From Ophiocordyceps camponoti-saundersi (nom. inval.) (taxonomy: Eukaryota > Ascomycota > Sordariomycetes > Hypocreales > Ophiocordycipitaceae), in the NCBI GenBank assembly GCA_003339415.1, contig PDHQ01000023.1, positions 9,229-73,228 of the forward strand: DNA of 64,000 nt, given 5' to 3'. The first letter of the stretch is position 1. The number at the start of each line of letters is the position of its first letter. Below the pieces are notes generated by a model, which saw nothing but the letters and a program-made list of their open reading frames with translations, did no database searches and was not told the DNA's origin. The position numbers and the translations under genes were made by a program. Below are positions 11,592 to 23,554 of the stretch, piece after piece.

Positions 11592-13269
11592 TGTCTTGAC
11601 GAAGCTGTTTTTTTTTTCTTCTTTGTTTGTGCTGTTTGATTACACACACTTTATACCCCCTGTGAGCCTTTTTTTTTATCTGTGTTTTCTAGAGAGAGAG
11701 AGAGAGAGTGAGGAGATGGAGCTGAAGAGAGATGAGAAAGATGATGACTTTTTTATTTTCGTGTGTTGGTGATTTTCTATGCTTCTTCATGGCGTATCAT
11801 CATTTTCACCTCGTCTTCAACACGTACATACATACGTGAGTACGAGGTAAGGATGGTGACGATGGCTGGCGTTGGTATCACCAGCTACAGACGTTTTACA
11901 AGGGGGACTTGTGTATGAGGAGCCAAAAAAAGAAGAGCGACGATTTGTGTCGGCGATTGTTTGTCTGTCAGAGACTCTGCTGTGTTGCGGCATTTTGAGG
12001 CCGGCATCGTGAAGCGGACTTGTGTCGCGGCATTATGTATGTATGAAGCATGAGGGGGGGTTCTGGTTAAAGAGTCATGAATCTACCTAGTCATGTGGTG
12101 CCGAGTCAGGCGTCTTATTTATCAAGATGATGTCAGGAGATCGGTTGCAACGTTCGTGTGGCTGTGCAGGGATCTGTCGAGGCGCTGCTTCTGATGGGTT
12201 TTTGACAGAGTTTGACGTTATCGTCACTGGTTTGTGATGGCGTCACTTACGTTCTCACATGGGCTGGAAAGACGGTTTGTCCGACTGTTGCCGATATCAC
12301 ATATTTACGTGTATGGACATACGAATATGTGCTACGGATATGTGCTACGGACAAGGAACCCCTTTAAGCGCTGTGCCCTATCTCCCATCTGAGGTTGTGA
12401 CGAGGGCCGATAGTTTACGGATAGCTAGCATCTCTTTGCGGAGGTGCATCCACTCGAGGAGTGTTGGGGTAGTGTTTGCCTAGGAGGACAGACCCCAATG
12501 GAAGATAGTGCCTATTGTGTGTGTGTGTGTGTATGTAAGAAGGAGCAGAGACTGGATGAACTGGGCTAAGCAGTGCCTAAAGATTGATGGGATAGGGGTT
12601 GGACTTGTGTCGGAAGAAGAGGAAACAAAAGAGTCGAGAAGAAGGTGATTCTTCGGGTCCGATCTGATAGTCCAAGGTCTTACAGCGGGGATCAACTGAA
12701 GTTTTCTGCTTGTGCCGCTAGCTGGATGCCCTTCACAGGGGAATAGATAGCAGGGTGCCTTTCCAAGCCCATTTCAGGCACGGCACAAGCTGGGGGGGAC
12801 TTCTAACGACACAGGCGCCGTGCTTCTACCCATCAGGACATGTGCGGATACGCACTTCACATACCTACTATGTGGTATATTCCACCTGTGCTATGCAGAT
12901 CCGGGCATTCTTGTCGAATGCGCACAGTACTACTGCTAGTAAGCGAGCGAGCAGACGGGTGTGACGGCCGGGCCTCCACAGATTTCGGGCCGTCCTACGA
13001 GATACAGTGCGTGATTCCGTGAGAGTTAGTATCTAGATACGCATACAACCTACACATAGTTTCCAGCCAGAAGTCTGTTGGGGGGGAATAGGAACCATGA
13101 CTGACAGACTGATTGCCTTACTCGGTTGTATCGTAGCAGTGGTAGTGGCAGATGCTCCCTGGACAAGCTCGTAGCAGGCAGTACAGAGGCATGCAGTGGC
13201 GTTGTCTGCCCGACGAGTGGGAGTGGGAGGAAAAGAGTAGGTAGGTTGCTGGTAGGCAGGCATTCACCA

Positions 13270-13328
13270 CCGGGAGACTAGCGGCCGGACGGTGGCTTCG
13301 ATAAATATAGAACATAACCGTCTCCCGG
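13270..13328. repeat. 9-bp inverted repeat enclosing one copy of a direct repeat
   Basis: CCGGGAGAC at 13270-13278 is exactly complementary to GTCTCCCGG at 13320-13328. The decamer AGCGGCCGGA occurs just inside the left arm (13280) and again immediately after the right arm (13331). The loop is about 41 nt. No gene or known element was recognised. Confidence 0.6.
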
Positions 13329-14516
13329 ACAGCGGCCGGATCCGTTAGTCGGGGCGCTGGAAACAGTGTACCTACCTAGGTATGGGGGATTGGGTTGTCT
13401 GGGAAGTCGAGGTATGGTGGAAGCAGAGTATGTATTGTGTCGTTTTTTTTTTCCTTCCCTCGCGCAAGGGCTGCACACGGATATGTGCACATGTCTGAAT
13501 GCATATACGGACACATATGTACGGATATGTATTGGCTGCTGTTGTTGTTTTTGTTTGTGCCGTTGTTGCATGGCGCGGGTGAAGAGAGATAAGGAGAGGG
13601 TGTGTGTATGGACTATGGAGTCATTGTGCAGATGGGAACCAAGATTGCCGCTCGGGCCCGCTGATGACCTACATTGGAGATATGGCCAGCAGCTACGGAC
13701 TAGAAGAGAGGAGAAGAGGAGTAAAAAAGAAGGAATCATAATCCCTTCATGCATTATGCTCATCCCCCTTTTCACAATTCGGGAGCGGAACCGGGAGGGG
13801 GGCATGAAGGTAGCATCATGGAACGGACTATGACGGACGGGGAACTAGCGTCTTTCCTCACCCCTTCTTTTTCTTCTTCTCTTTTCTCTGTCAGCTTGAA
13901 ACAAGGCCTTGTTTCTATTATTCCGCACGCAGAAGAGAGACTCTCGTCGACTTGGACACAATAGGCGCGTTAGTACCCGCTCCTACTAGTAGTGGCGTGG
14001 TGGTACCTCCCAGTGCCGTACGTGCAATGCACGGGTGTGCCCTGGCTTGCCCGATGCTACGGGGCTTCCACCAGTGGCAGTATCCGTAGGTACCTACCTG
14101 CGGAATCGGGGCTCTCTCTTTGGTGGTTAGGTTGGGGAGGCTAGAAGAGGCCCCGATATGCTGTAGTTTTTGAGTACTACCTATGCGTATGTGATGCCGC
14201 CGCCGCCGCCACCTCGTCGTCATCCATTTCTTCCACCATGTCACCTCTGATGATGCTCTACCTACCTAGGTAGGTATCATGCGCGTAGTCTCCGTACGGA
14301 TACACATACTTGAGATAGTACAGACTGCTGCCTCTTCGTAGCACTACATTGAGCTGTGTGTATCCCGTACATTAGGAGTAAGTAGCATGTATGGATATTG
14401 TATCCGTACCTTGCTCGGTGCGACCGTAGACGCTCCGCAGCATCATAAAGCGAGTAGCGGTACCCTTTTTGTCTGTCTTTTACCACCTTGTTGTCTCTCT
14501 CTGCTCGACCTCCTCC

Positions 14517-14517
<1 letters not shown>

Positions 14518-14566
<49 letters not shown>

Positions 14567-14659
14567 CCCCCCCNNNNNNNNNNGTGCCTGTCTCTCAAAG
14601 CGGGGAGCGGCGGCCTTCTGGGCTGTCTTTTCCCGCCTGTTTGTTCCTCTCCTCCCCCC

Positions 14660-14691
<32 letters not shown>
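14518..14691. other. Poly-C runs flanking a 10-N assembly gap
   Basis: A run of 46 C (14518-14563) and further C-rich bases precede ten N at 14574-14583. After about 70 bp of unique sequence a second run of 31 C follows (14661-14691). The gap is a scaffold join or unresolved homopolymer, so local length and order are unreliable. Confidence 0.9.
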
Positions 14692-15549
14692 TTTTTTTAT
14701 TTTCTGGTTTCCTTACCTACTACGTATCTACACGCCCTCTCTCCTCTTAGTGAGGCTCTTCCTATCTGTCTGTTCTGCTGTTCTGTTCCATCTCCCTCGC
14801 TCGCTCGATTTCTTTTTCTTTTTATTATCATTGGTTGGGCGATTTTTTGATTTGACGGCAACTTAATACCTCTTTTTCTTTTTCATTGCTTCTTTCCCGT
14901 CTGAGGCTGAAGGAGGGGGGGAAAAAGGAAAGAGGAAAGAAAAAAGGAGGTCATCTTTCCTCTCTCTCGCTCTCTCTTCCTCTCTCACTCTCACACTCTC
15001 ACTCTCTCTCTCTCTCTCTCTGGCCCCCTCCCCTCCCCTCCCCTCCCCCTACTCCCCTCCCATAGTAAGCACGCACGCGCACGCACGCACACACAGGCCT
15101 TTCCAACCAACTCGTGTCGGCCGACCACCTTCTTGTCCACCTCTTTCTCTCTCTCTCTCTTTTTTCCCTCTCACTCTATTTCTCTTCAATCGCGAAGAAG
15201 AGGAGGAAGAGGACCAAAAAAAACGCAGAGAATCGTCGAGAAGCCTCTCCCTCTCTTGAATGCGCACCATGCATTTTTGACCTGCGCACCGACCGAGACC
15301 GGAGTATATCTTTCTTCTTCTTTCCCTCTCTCTCCTCTTGCTTCGCAAACAATCCGACGCTTCCGTTCGCTCGTTTTTTTCCCGTCCTTTCCCACCTAAA
15401 ACAGCCGCTCGCTCTCGTCCTTTGCCGCAAACAAACAGCACCGAGCATCTGAAGACGACGACCAACGAGGACACGGAACAGCAGAGGCAAGAAATTCCTC
15501 AAAACACACTCTTAACTTCGGCAAGCAGACCACCTGCCCTTTGCCTATC

Positions 15550-16731
15550 ATGGGCAAAATGCTCAATCCTCCTGGGCGGCGGAAGCTCGTCCCTATCCCT
15601 CGACCGAGAATCATCCTACTATTGGCAGTGGCTGCGGCGACGTCGTATCTGGTCCTCTTCAGTGGCCATGCTCCCCGCGTTCACATCGTGCCATACCTCC
15701 GCGACCCGCCCCCGTCGTCGCCATCTTCGTCTTCCCCCTTGTCTTCGTCGTCACACCAGGACGAACTGTCGACGACAAAGGCCGAATGGCACGTCGAGAT
15801 TGACGACCTTCGTTACTGGCGAGATCCCGACGATCCCGAGAATCCCGATGACGTTCTGCCCGGTTACGAGACGGACGGGAAGCATCGCGAACCTGGCGAT
15901 GTCGGTCGCCTCCAGCACGAAAAGAACCTGCGCAAGATGTGGCGCTATCTTTACAAGACGACGGCCAAGTGAGTTTATCCTTCCATTCCTTCCGTCCGTA
16001 CGATCTGTACATACATGTTATGCATATCGTTACCCCGGCCTTGGCTGACCCACCGATCCCTCTTTTTTCTTCCAAATTCTCCGAACAGCCTCAAAACCTC
16101 AAACCTCGTATACGGAAATACACTCGAGTCACTAGTCTTCAAAGAGAACCGATCCGATCAACTTCGCAAACCCTTGAGGGAAGACCCTCGCGTCGACCTC
16201 ATCTTCGCCGAGGATAAGCCCGTCCGCTTCGACCCCTATCCCGACTACAACAGCGACTCCTGGACTCGTCAGGGCCACGCGGCCTACATCCCTTGCAAGG
16301 GCCCCACCGGCGAGCTCGTCGAGGACTTGCTCGTCTTCAAGGGTCGCCCAGAGAAGTGGCCCTCCTCCAAGTTTGGGAGCTACGACGTGCTCGGCATGGA
16401 CGCCAACCTCTGCTGGGAGCGCGAGACCCGACTCGGCCCCTTTGGCCTGGTTCAGCAGAAGAAAAAGGTGGGAGGCGAGTACAAGCCCGTCGATTGGGAT
16501 AATGTCAATTGGGGCGACCTCCAGCAGCGCTGCCTGAAGCTTAATGCCGATCGTTTCGACATGCATAAGAGTCAGAAGAACGAGTATTTGGCCGCTTATC
16601 CCGAAACGGCAGAGCCTGTCCCGCCTCCGACCGAGCAGATGGCTCAGCTCCGACACCAACATGACGCCGGCCATATGAGCGGGCAGACTCCGTCTGGCGC
16701 CAGCCCCGCCGCCGCCGCCGCCGTTCACTAC

Positions 16732-16772
<41 letters not shown>

Positions 16773-18093
16773 ACACCAACAACAAACGCGTCGAAGCACC
16801 GATCAGGTCAACCGAGACGGCGGCGGTGCTGCGCTCAAGGTCAAGGAGAAGCGGACGGCGGTGCTTCTCCGTTCGTATACCGGTCGCAAGTACTCTGAAA
16901 ATGACAAACAGGTGATTCGGGCCCTCGTCAGCGAGCTGAGCCTAAAGACCGGCGGCGAATACGAAGTCTTCCTCCTGGTCCACTCCAAGGATCGCAACCG
17001 ACGCATCTTTGATGACCACGAGGCTTACCTGTCCGTCCTCCGCGACAACGTGCCGGCCGAATTCCGTGGCATGACGGTGCTTTGGAACGACGATCAGGTC
17101 GGCAGCATCTACACCAAGATGACGGACGAGGAGGAGCGCAGCGTCCACACGGCGCAGTGGCTGTCGGTGCAAAAGTTTAGCCACGACCACCCGCAGTTCG
17201 ACTTCATCTGGAACTGGGAGATGGACTTTCGCTACACCGGCCATCACTACGACCTGCTCGACAAGCTGGCCGGCTTCGCCAAGAAGCAGCCTCGCAAGTA
17301 TCTTTGGGAGCGCAACGAGCGTTGGTACATTCCCGAATATCACGGCGACTACGACACGGCCTTCCGCGAACAGGTGGCCCGTCGCCACGGGGACGACACC
17401 GTCTGGGGACCCGTCGATCTGCCCTTCATCAACCCGGTCGGGCCGAAGCCGCCGGTGCAGTCGCACGACGACGATAATTACGAATGGGGCGTGGGCGAGG
17501 ACGCCGACTTCATCACGGTCGGCCCCATGTTCGACCCCATCGACAGCCAGTGGATCATCGGCAAACACGTATGGGGCTTCAGCGACGGCCGTCACAAGTC
17601 GGTCGACTTGCCGCGTCGTACCACCATCGTCACCCAGTCGCGTATCTCCCGCCGGTTGCTCGACGCCATGCACGTCGAGAACATGCGTGGCAACCACGTG
17701 GCGTCGGAGATGACTCCGCAGACCATTGCCTTGCTGCACGGCTTCAAGGCCGTCTTCGCCCCTCACCCCGTCTTCATGGACCGCGACTGGACGGGACCCT
17801 TTCTCAACAGCTGGTTCAATCCGGGGCCCAAGGGCGAGTGCGGCGGTCGGGGCAGCCCCATGGGCTGGGGCCGTGAGCGGCGCTATCAGGGAACGACATG
17901 GTACTACCGCGCCGAGCCGCCCAACCGGCTCTACAACAATTGGATGGGCTGGCCCGACACCGGCGTGGGCGGGTCGGCCTGGGAGGAGCAACACGGCCGG
18001 CCCTGTCTGCCGTCGGTCATGTTGCATCAGGTCAAGGATACGGAGCCGACGAAGCCGGATCATCAGACGGGCTTTGACCTGGCGTACGGCTGA
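15550..18093 (+). CDS. DUF3405-family type II membrane protein
   Basis: Exons 15550-15968 and 16089-18093, with a 120-bp intron (GTGAGT donor, CTGAC branch at 16045), encode 807 residues. A short basic N-terminus precedes one hydrophobic segment at about residues 19-38 (RIILLLAVAAATSYLVLFS), giving a signal-anchor topology with the body in the secretory lumen. A Ser/Pro stalk follows. The rest matches the fungal DUF3405 family, with blocks such as LLRSYTGRKYSENDKQ, FLLVHSKDRNR, FDFIWNWEMDFRYTGHHYD and the aromatic C-terminal region around GTTWYYRAEP. The acidic EMD triad in a Trp-rich context resembles a glycosyltransferase metal site, but enzymatic function is inference only. A poly-Gln tract (about residues 354-378) interrupts the conserved region. 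A Golgi location is likely from topology, not shown. Confidence 0.85.
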
Positions 18094-19117
18094 GATTTCG
18101 ATCCTCCATTTTGATCTCTTACCCCGTGATGAACCCAACCCACCCGACATATACTCCTTCTCCGATGCTTGGCGGGCTTCCCCTCTCGTCTGTTATCCCG
18201 ACCAATTGAGCCCGCCGGTCTCACCAGTACATTTCGTCTTCCTCGGCTTGACGTCTTGAGGAACCATGCCTCAGTCCAGTGGGCTCTCAATTATTTTGGA
18301 GCCCTGAGACTTTGTTCTTCTCTTGTTTCTTCTTCCCCTTGATCTCTTTATCTCTCTATTTTCCTCTTCTCTATCAGGGTGATGGTCAGTTTGACTGCCT
18401 CATCACGAAGACGAGTTCGGCGATTACATATTATTGCACAGCCCGGGCGTTTTTGTTTTTCCCTCCCTTCCCCCCGTTTTCTTACCTCCCTTTTCCTTTT
18501 TCTTGTCTCTTTTTCTCTTTTTTGTCATCTTGTCTTTTTCTACCCGCCTTAATATATGGGGCGAGGGCTAAGGGGGTTGATGAGCCATTGGGGGGAGGTT
18601 GAGGTAAGGGGTGAACGGATGGATGGGGGACCTCCATTGGAACCCCTTTGTACAGCGTCCGAGGGAGGGCTTGAACCCTCTGTTTTTTTTTTCTCTCTCT
18701 TCTCGTGTCTATAGTCGGAGACGCTGAATGAGATGAATGGTCCATGAGGTGATTTATGGACTTGATCTTGATTGTGAACGTAGCATGGTCTCTACTGACC
18801 AGTGTCGACGTGCTGAATCTTGGGGTCAGCACCGCCTATCCGAGACTCAATGCTTACCCTACACCTTGCTTCACGACTAGCGATAAGCGATAAGGCGTCT
18901 GTCTCCGCTAACCTTTGCCGATCGAAACGTCGATTGGAAATACACAGCGAAGAGCCGCATCGGGAAGATGAGAACGGAGACGATGACTTCTAGGCTATAG
19001 AGGATCCAATACCCGACTGCGAAGTTACCTATATACATGGTCTTTAACTTGCCCCAGAAGGCGGGCATCTTTGCATAGAGTTGCGGGGGAGGGGAGGGGG
19101 GGGGGGGGGTGTGAACC
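18094..19117. other. Intergenic spacer
   Basis: This is the 3' flank of the DUF3405 gene and the 5' flank of the following hypothetical gene. It has CT-rich tracts, no recognisable RNA gene, and one weak minus-strand open frame that is listed separately. Confidence 0.5.
18877..19068 (-). CDS. Possible 63-residue membrane microprotein
   Basis: An ATG at 19066-19068 opens a 63-codon frame starting MPAFWGKLKTMYIGNFAVGY. It has one long hydrophobic stretch (about residues 14-43) followed by a basic tail. Composition is not low-complexity, unlike most short frames here. I recognise no family, and an in-frame upstream ATG at 19125 would add a Pro-rich extension. It could equally be a chance frame. 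Confidence 0.2.
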   Translation of the reverse strand: MPAFWGKLKTMYIGNFAVGYWILYSLEVIVSVLIFPMRLFAVYFQSTFRSAKVSGDRRLIAYR

Positions 19118-20136
19118 ATGGGCAATCATGTGCCTTCGGTGAGTTGCGTCTCTTTCTTCACGTGTGGTTTCATCCATCTTCCATCCCCCCCCCCCCTCTT
19201 TCTCTCTTTCGGTTTTTCACTTGGCGTTGATACGTTACGTTCCCCTTGTTTCGATGGTACCATCGAGATTGTTTTTTTTTTGCCCTCGCGGCTTCTTGCG
19301 GCTGACGGCTGAGAGATGATGGGGATTATTTTACTTACATGTTGGACGGACAGACGCCGAGGTTTTTGCAGGGTGGGAAAGGAGGGGGGGGAGGGGGGGG
19401 AGGGGAGAAGCGGTTTCTTTCTACGCCTAGGTGGGGGGTGAGGGAGGGGGTTGTGGAGGATGTTGAGGAGGGGGTGGAAGATGATGACGACGATGATGAT
19501 GGTGAGGAAGATCGGGGTGGTGATGAACTGGATGATGAGGAAGGAGAGGAGGAGATGGAATTCGTCGAGGATGAGTCGGAGCGGAGGGGAAAAAGGCGGA
19601 GGGTCGAGGGGTTGGATAGTCCGCTTGCTGGACGCAGTTACGAGGATGCAGAGGTGATGCCTTCTTCGTCTGAGGGCTGGCATGAGAATCATCACGGCTC
19701 GACGCAGCAGCAGCCTACATTCCTCGCAGCACCTCGCTTCATCACGTCTACGGAAACGAGCGACGGATCATCACAAGCACCTCGTCGGCGCCCACGCGGA
19801 AACAACAACTTCCTCCCTGGCGGACTAGCGGCGACGCTTCAAGAGGCCTTATCCGAAGCCAGGGGCAGAGCTGAGGCCGAGAAAGAAGACGACGACGACG
19901 ATGTTGTGCGTGTCGAGGAGGTGTGGTCGTCGAGTAGGATTATGCAGCTCGTTGGCGGACGACGACGGCGCGATGTTCGAGACGATGGGGAGCTTTGCAG
20001 GTGGTTGCTTGCCGGGGAGGGGGTCGGCCGCTTGGTTGCGGGGTGTCTTGTTGTTGTTAGGCAGCCGGTTTGGGATGTGGAGGTTGAGGGTGAGGCGTGG
20101 GTCTTTGTCAGTGACTGGGAGGTGATGCCATCGTGA
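19118..20136 (+). CDS. Acidic conserved hypothetical protein
   Basis: The secure part is the open frame 19354-20136. The preferred model begins at the ATG of a CCATGG context at 19118, encodes seven residues, and splices at GTGAGT (19139) to an acceptor CAG at 19351-19353 in matching phase, giving 267 residues. The alternative is an unspliced start at ATG 19339, which has a weaker context (266 residues). Visible features are a TPRFLQ/RFLSTPRW motif pair near the N-terminus, a long Asp/Glu block with a basic patch (GKRRR), a short conserved-looking LPGGLAATLQEALSE, and a C-terminal hydrophobic segment ending in WVFVSDWEVMPS that looks like small beta-barrel (OB-like) strands. I recognise no named family. 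A nuclear location is plausible from charge patterning. Confidence 0.5.
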
Positions 20137-20349
20137 TTCCTTCCATACATCTTGAGAGGCAGCTTTTTTCTACGCAAGGCTTGGCTTCGTCGTCATTGTC
20201 ATGCAGTCTTTACTACCCAGTATCTACATACCGAGGTATGCACATAACCGAGCTCAAGCAAGGAAAAACCTCCCCCCCATCAAACCCGATGGAAAACCAC
20301 GAGCATATTGTCATTCATCGTCCTTCCAGCATCACCGATCAACCAACCA

Positions 20350-21761
20350 ATGCCATTCCTCTATAAGGCCCGACCTCTACTTCCAAGGCTTCATCTCCAT
20401 CACAATGCAGGACGACGTTTCGAATCGTCGACCAGGACATCGGATCCATTACGGATCCTGTTCTGCGGCTCGGACGACTTCAGCTGCGAGTCTTTAAAGG
20501 CTTTGCATCGCGAGCTTGGTCGTGGGGTCCAATCTCTTGATGTTATGGTCTTGCCGCCTAAGCGAATGGGTAGAGGGTTGAAGCAGCTTCGTCAAGGTGA
20601 AATACATCCCACCCTTAAGTCCTCGATGCGTGTAGTTTTAAGTTGGTGAGAGATTACACGAGTCTTTTTAAAGGGGTTTTTCATGCCTTTGTCTTACGTT
20701 GTTCTTTTCATAGTTCCTTGTCATGCTTTGGCGCAGGAGCTGTCTTTGACGGTTCATCAGAGGGATACGTTTACCAAGTGGGAGGTGAGATCCTGGGGTT
20801 GGGGAGAGGATACGTGTGTTGAAATGACTCTGCTGCATAGCTTCCGTTGGGGACGAATCTGATTGTTGTCGTGTCGTTTGGGTTGTTTGTGCCGCCGAGG
20901 ATACTCAGGTCGACCAAGTACGGGGGCGTCAACGTTCATCCGTCCTTTCTCCCAGAGTGAGTCTATCAGCTTAAACATCGTCCATCCCTCTTCGTCACGT
21001 GTGCGAATGACATCTTTCCCGGTAGCCTACGTGGTCCGGCGCCGATTCACCACGCCATACTACGCGGAGACGACCACATCGGCATCACGCTACAGACTCT
21101 CGATGAAGAGCGCTTCGACCATGGCACCATCCTCGCTCAGACGCGTCCGCCTGGTCTGCCCGTTGCCAGCGGCGCTACGTTGCAGGAGGTGACGGCCATG
21201 GCGGCGACGGCGGGCGCGGAGATGCTCGTTCAGTCTCTGGTGCGGGATCATCTCCACGTACCGCCTCATCGGCACGCGGGATGGAAGGAAGCTTCGATAT
21301 CCTCCGCATCCTCTTCAGCCTCGTCTTCTCCCCCGCCGCTGAAAACTGCGCCGAAAGTTTCCAAGGCGGATGCCCAGATTAATTGGGAAGAGTGGAGAGG
21401 GGGAAATTGGCAAGAGGAAGTTTCGCGTCGTATCCGTGTCTTTGCTGCAGTCTGGACTCGGGTTTTGGATCCTGTGTCGGAGGAAAGTAGACGGGTTTTC
21501 GTGAGGGATGCTCATCTTGTGCTGGGTGAGGTTCTCGACTTGCCAACGGGTAATAGGGGGACTATCTGCTTCGTGCGGGAGGGTGAGGACGCGGTGTTTA
21601 GGAGGTGGGAGACGGATGTCGTGTTGGATTTGGAGGGGGGGGCTTGTGCTTTGCGTGTCGAGCTGGGGATGTGGGTGAGGGTTCAGATGGTCAAGGTTGA
21701 GGGGAAGAATTGGGTGGAGGCTACTGTTGCGTTGAGGCCTTTTTCGTCTTTGCGTCGGTGA
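20350..21761 (+). CDS. FMT1: Mitochondrial methionyl-tRNA formyltransferase
   Basis: The enzyme formylates Met-tRNA(fMet) with 10-formyl-THF to start mitochondrial translation. Four exons, 20350-20596, 20714-20784, 20841-20956 and 21026-21761 (introns 117, 56 and 69 bp), encode 389 residues. The ATG at 20350 begins MPFLYKARPLLPRLHLHHNA, a basic amphipathic mitochondrial presequence. Then follow the Rossmann-like start PLRILFCGSDDFSCESLKAL, VLPPKRMGRG, and the catalytic region. The signature NVHPSFLPDLRGPAPIHHAI spans the third intron and includes the conserved Asn, His and Asp of the formyltransferase fold. ITLQTLDEERFDHGTILAQ follows. The C-terminal part aligns less clearly but stays in frame and ends in a plausible tRNA-binding domain. 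Length fits fungal Fmt1. Confidence 0.92.
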
Positions 21762-23516
21762 GATGTTTGTTCTTTTGCTGCTCTTCTTTTGAGGTGAGTG
21801 CGTGTGTATGTATGTATAATACTAAAGGTGAACGTGCGTATGTATGAGTGAACAGTCTGGTTGAGTGTTTACGAGTGTGTATAACTTGCAAGTGTGTTTA
21901 CCAAGTCCATACACAGACATACATATATGAATGTACATATGTATGCATGAGTGTGTGAGAGAGGGTATGGGTGCGTATGCATATGGACGAGCAGACCTTG
22001 AGGGCAGCGTTATTCACCGTTCCTATTAGGCCAGATAGTCTGGGCTTCGTCTCTAGCTACATACAGTTTCCTCCCCTCTCCTCACTTCTCCTCTCCACTT
22101 TGACGGGTACCGAACCGAAACAGCTCAACACACGATGAAAGTTAACGAGAGAAAAGTAGAAGAAGGCGTCCCCCCCCCCCCTTTCTGTCCCCAGGTGTGC
22201 ATATATGTATGTACATACATACATCCTCGCATACATACACACACATGCATGCATACTCAAAGACGGCCGGCGTAGTAAGGTGTGACCCAAAGGGGCGTGT
22301 CGGCCGATAGAAGAAAAAGGAGGCGTGTCAAACTAGCTGTGTGCCGATGGAGGCTGCTTTTTTCTCCACGGTTACTTTGACCCACGAGTTCATGAGTTCA
22401 AAGTCAATGGCAACCAAGGTTTTCATTCATCTTTCCCTTTCTCTTTTTCTCATGTACTTTTTTTTTTAAAGCTTGGAGTGAATATCTCAGGAATGATCTC
22501 GGCATTTTTACATCTATGTACTTATGTATGTCTGCTCTGCTTCACTCCAGTTGAAAGGATGGCTTGAGGATAGAATGATGGGGTTTGTGAGGTGGGCTAT
22601 TGGGTAGATGGGGAGTTGTCTGTGGATCTTTTGTCTATGCTGGGCTATGGTCTTGTTTTATTCTCCTTCCGTTCCGTTATGGGGACTTGAGGGTGATGGA
22701 CATGGTTCTTCGTGTTATGGGTGCTGGATCGGAATGTTTGATGCTGTGCATGTATGTATGTTGTTTATACCGGTTAGTTGTTGCTGCTTTGTAGTCGAAT
22801 CGAAGTCTGATGCTTTGTGTAAGTGCGTATAGGCAGTTGCCCCAGCTTCTTCTTTATACATAGCATGTATGTATGTATATAGTGTATGTATATGTGTATT
22901 GTGTTTGGTGAAAGGTGAGACTGCGTGTGGATGCATCTAGTTGCTTGAGTTGTGCTAATCTGGACCCGGGGGCTCCACGGAGGTTCAGAATATATACTCC
23001 GTGGCAATTATAATACGTGTGTATGTATAGCATAGATAGCTTCTATCTATGTATATATAACTAGGTATCCTAGATTATATCCGGGGACGCCGTCGGTGTC
23101 TCCTTAACACAGGGTTCTATGCAAGTAGTTCATGAATGAGCCGCTCACTTACAAGAGTCGTCTATTCGGCATGTGTTCGTAGTAGAAAAATACTGCAATC
23201 TTCTCACCTGAAGCTGACTACCTGAAGAGAAAACAAGGATGCCATCTACGGAACTTTTTTCTCCCCTTTACTCACCCCCGGAGGCGTATCGGCCTACCAA
23301 ACCATAGCTTCCCCGTCCGAGGTGCCTATTCTTGAAGACGGCCCGCCATGTCACCTAAGAGAAACTCGATGTGACGTAGCGACGGGTAGGTATCGTGAAC
23401 CATACAAACATACATATATACAGCTCTGGCAGTTTTCCAAAAGTGGAGGGCTCAACCGTAGGAGATGGAGTGGCTGGACAAGTTGCAGCGTGATAGTTTG
23501 GGTGTCATTCCCGCTT

Positions 23517-23554
23517 TGTATGTATGTATGTACATACATACATACGTATGTACG
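23517..23554. repeat. (TATG)n/(CATA)n palindromic microsatellite
   Basis: A run of TGTA/TATG units turns directly into CATA units and then back, making self-complementary DNA. It is the clearest of about twenty similar sites in this block. Confidence 0.8.

Larger units (their letters stand above)
11592..15549. other. Long intergenic spacer with microsatellites and assembly gap
   Basis: Four kilobases without a supportable gene. Contents include a (GT)n tract at 12516-12532, an inverted/direct repeat cassette at 13270-13338, scattered TACCTACC and TACATACA motifs, very long C-runs around a 10-N gap near 14,580, and a CT-rich tract at 14957-15021. The last few hundred bases are pyrimidine-rich and probably form the promoter and 5' leader of the next gene. 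Confidence 0.6.
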
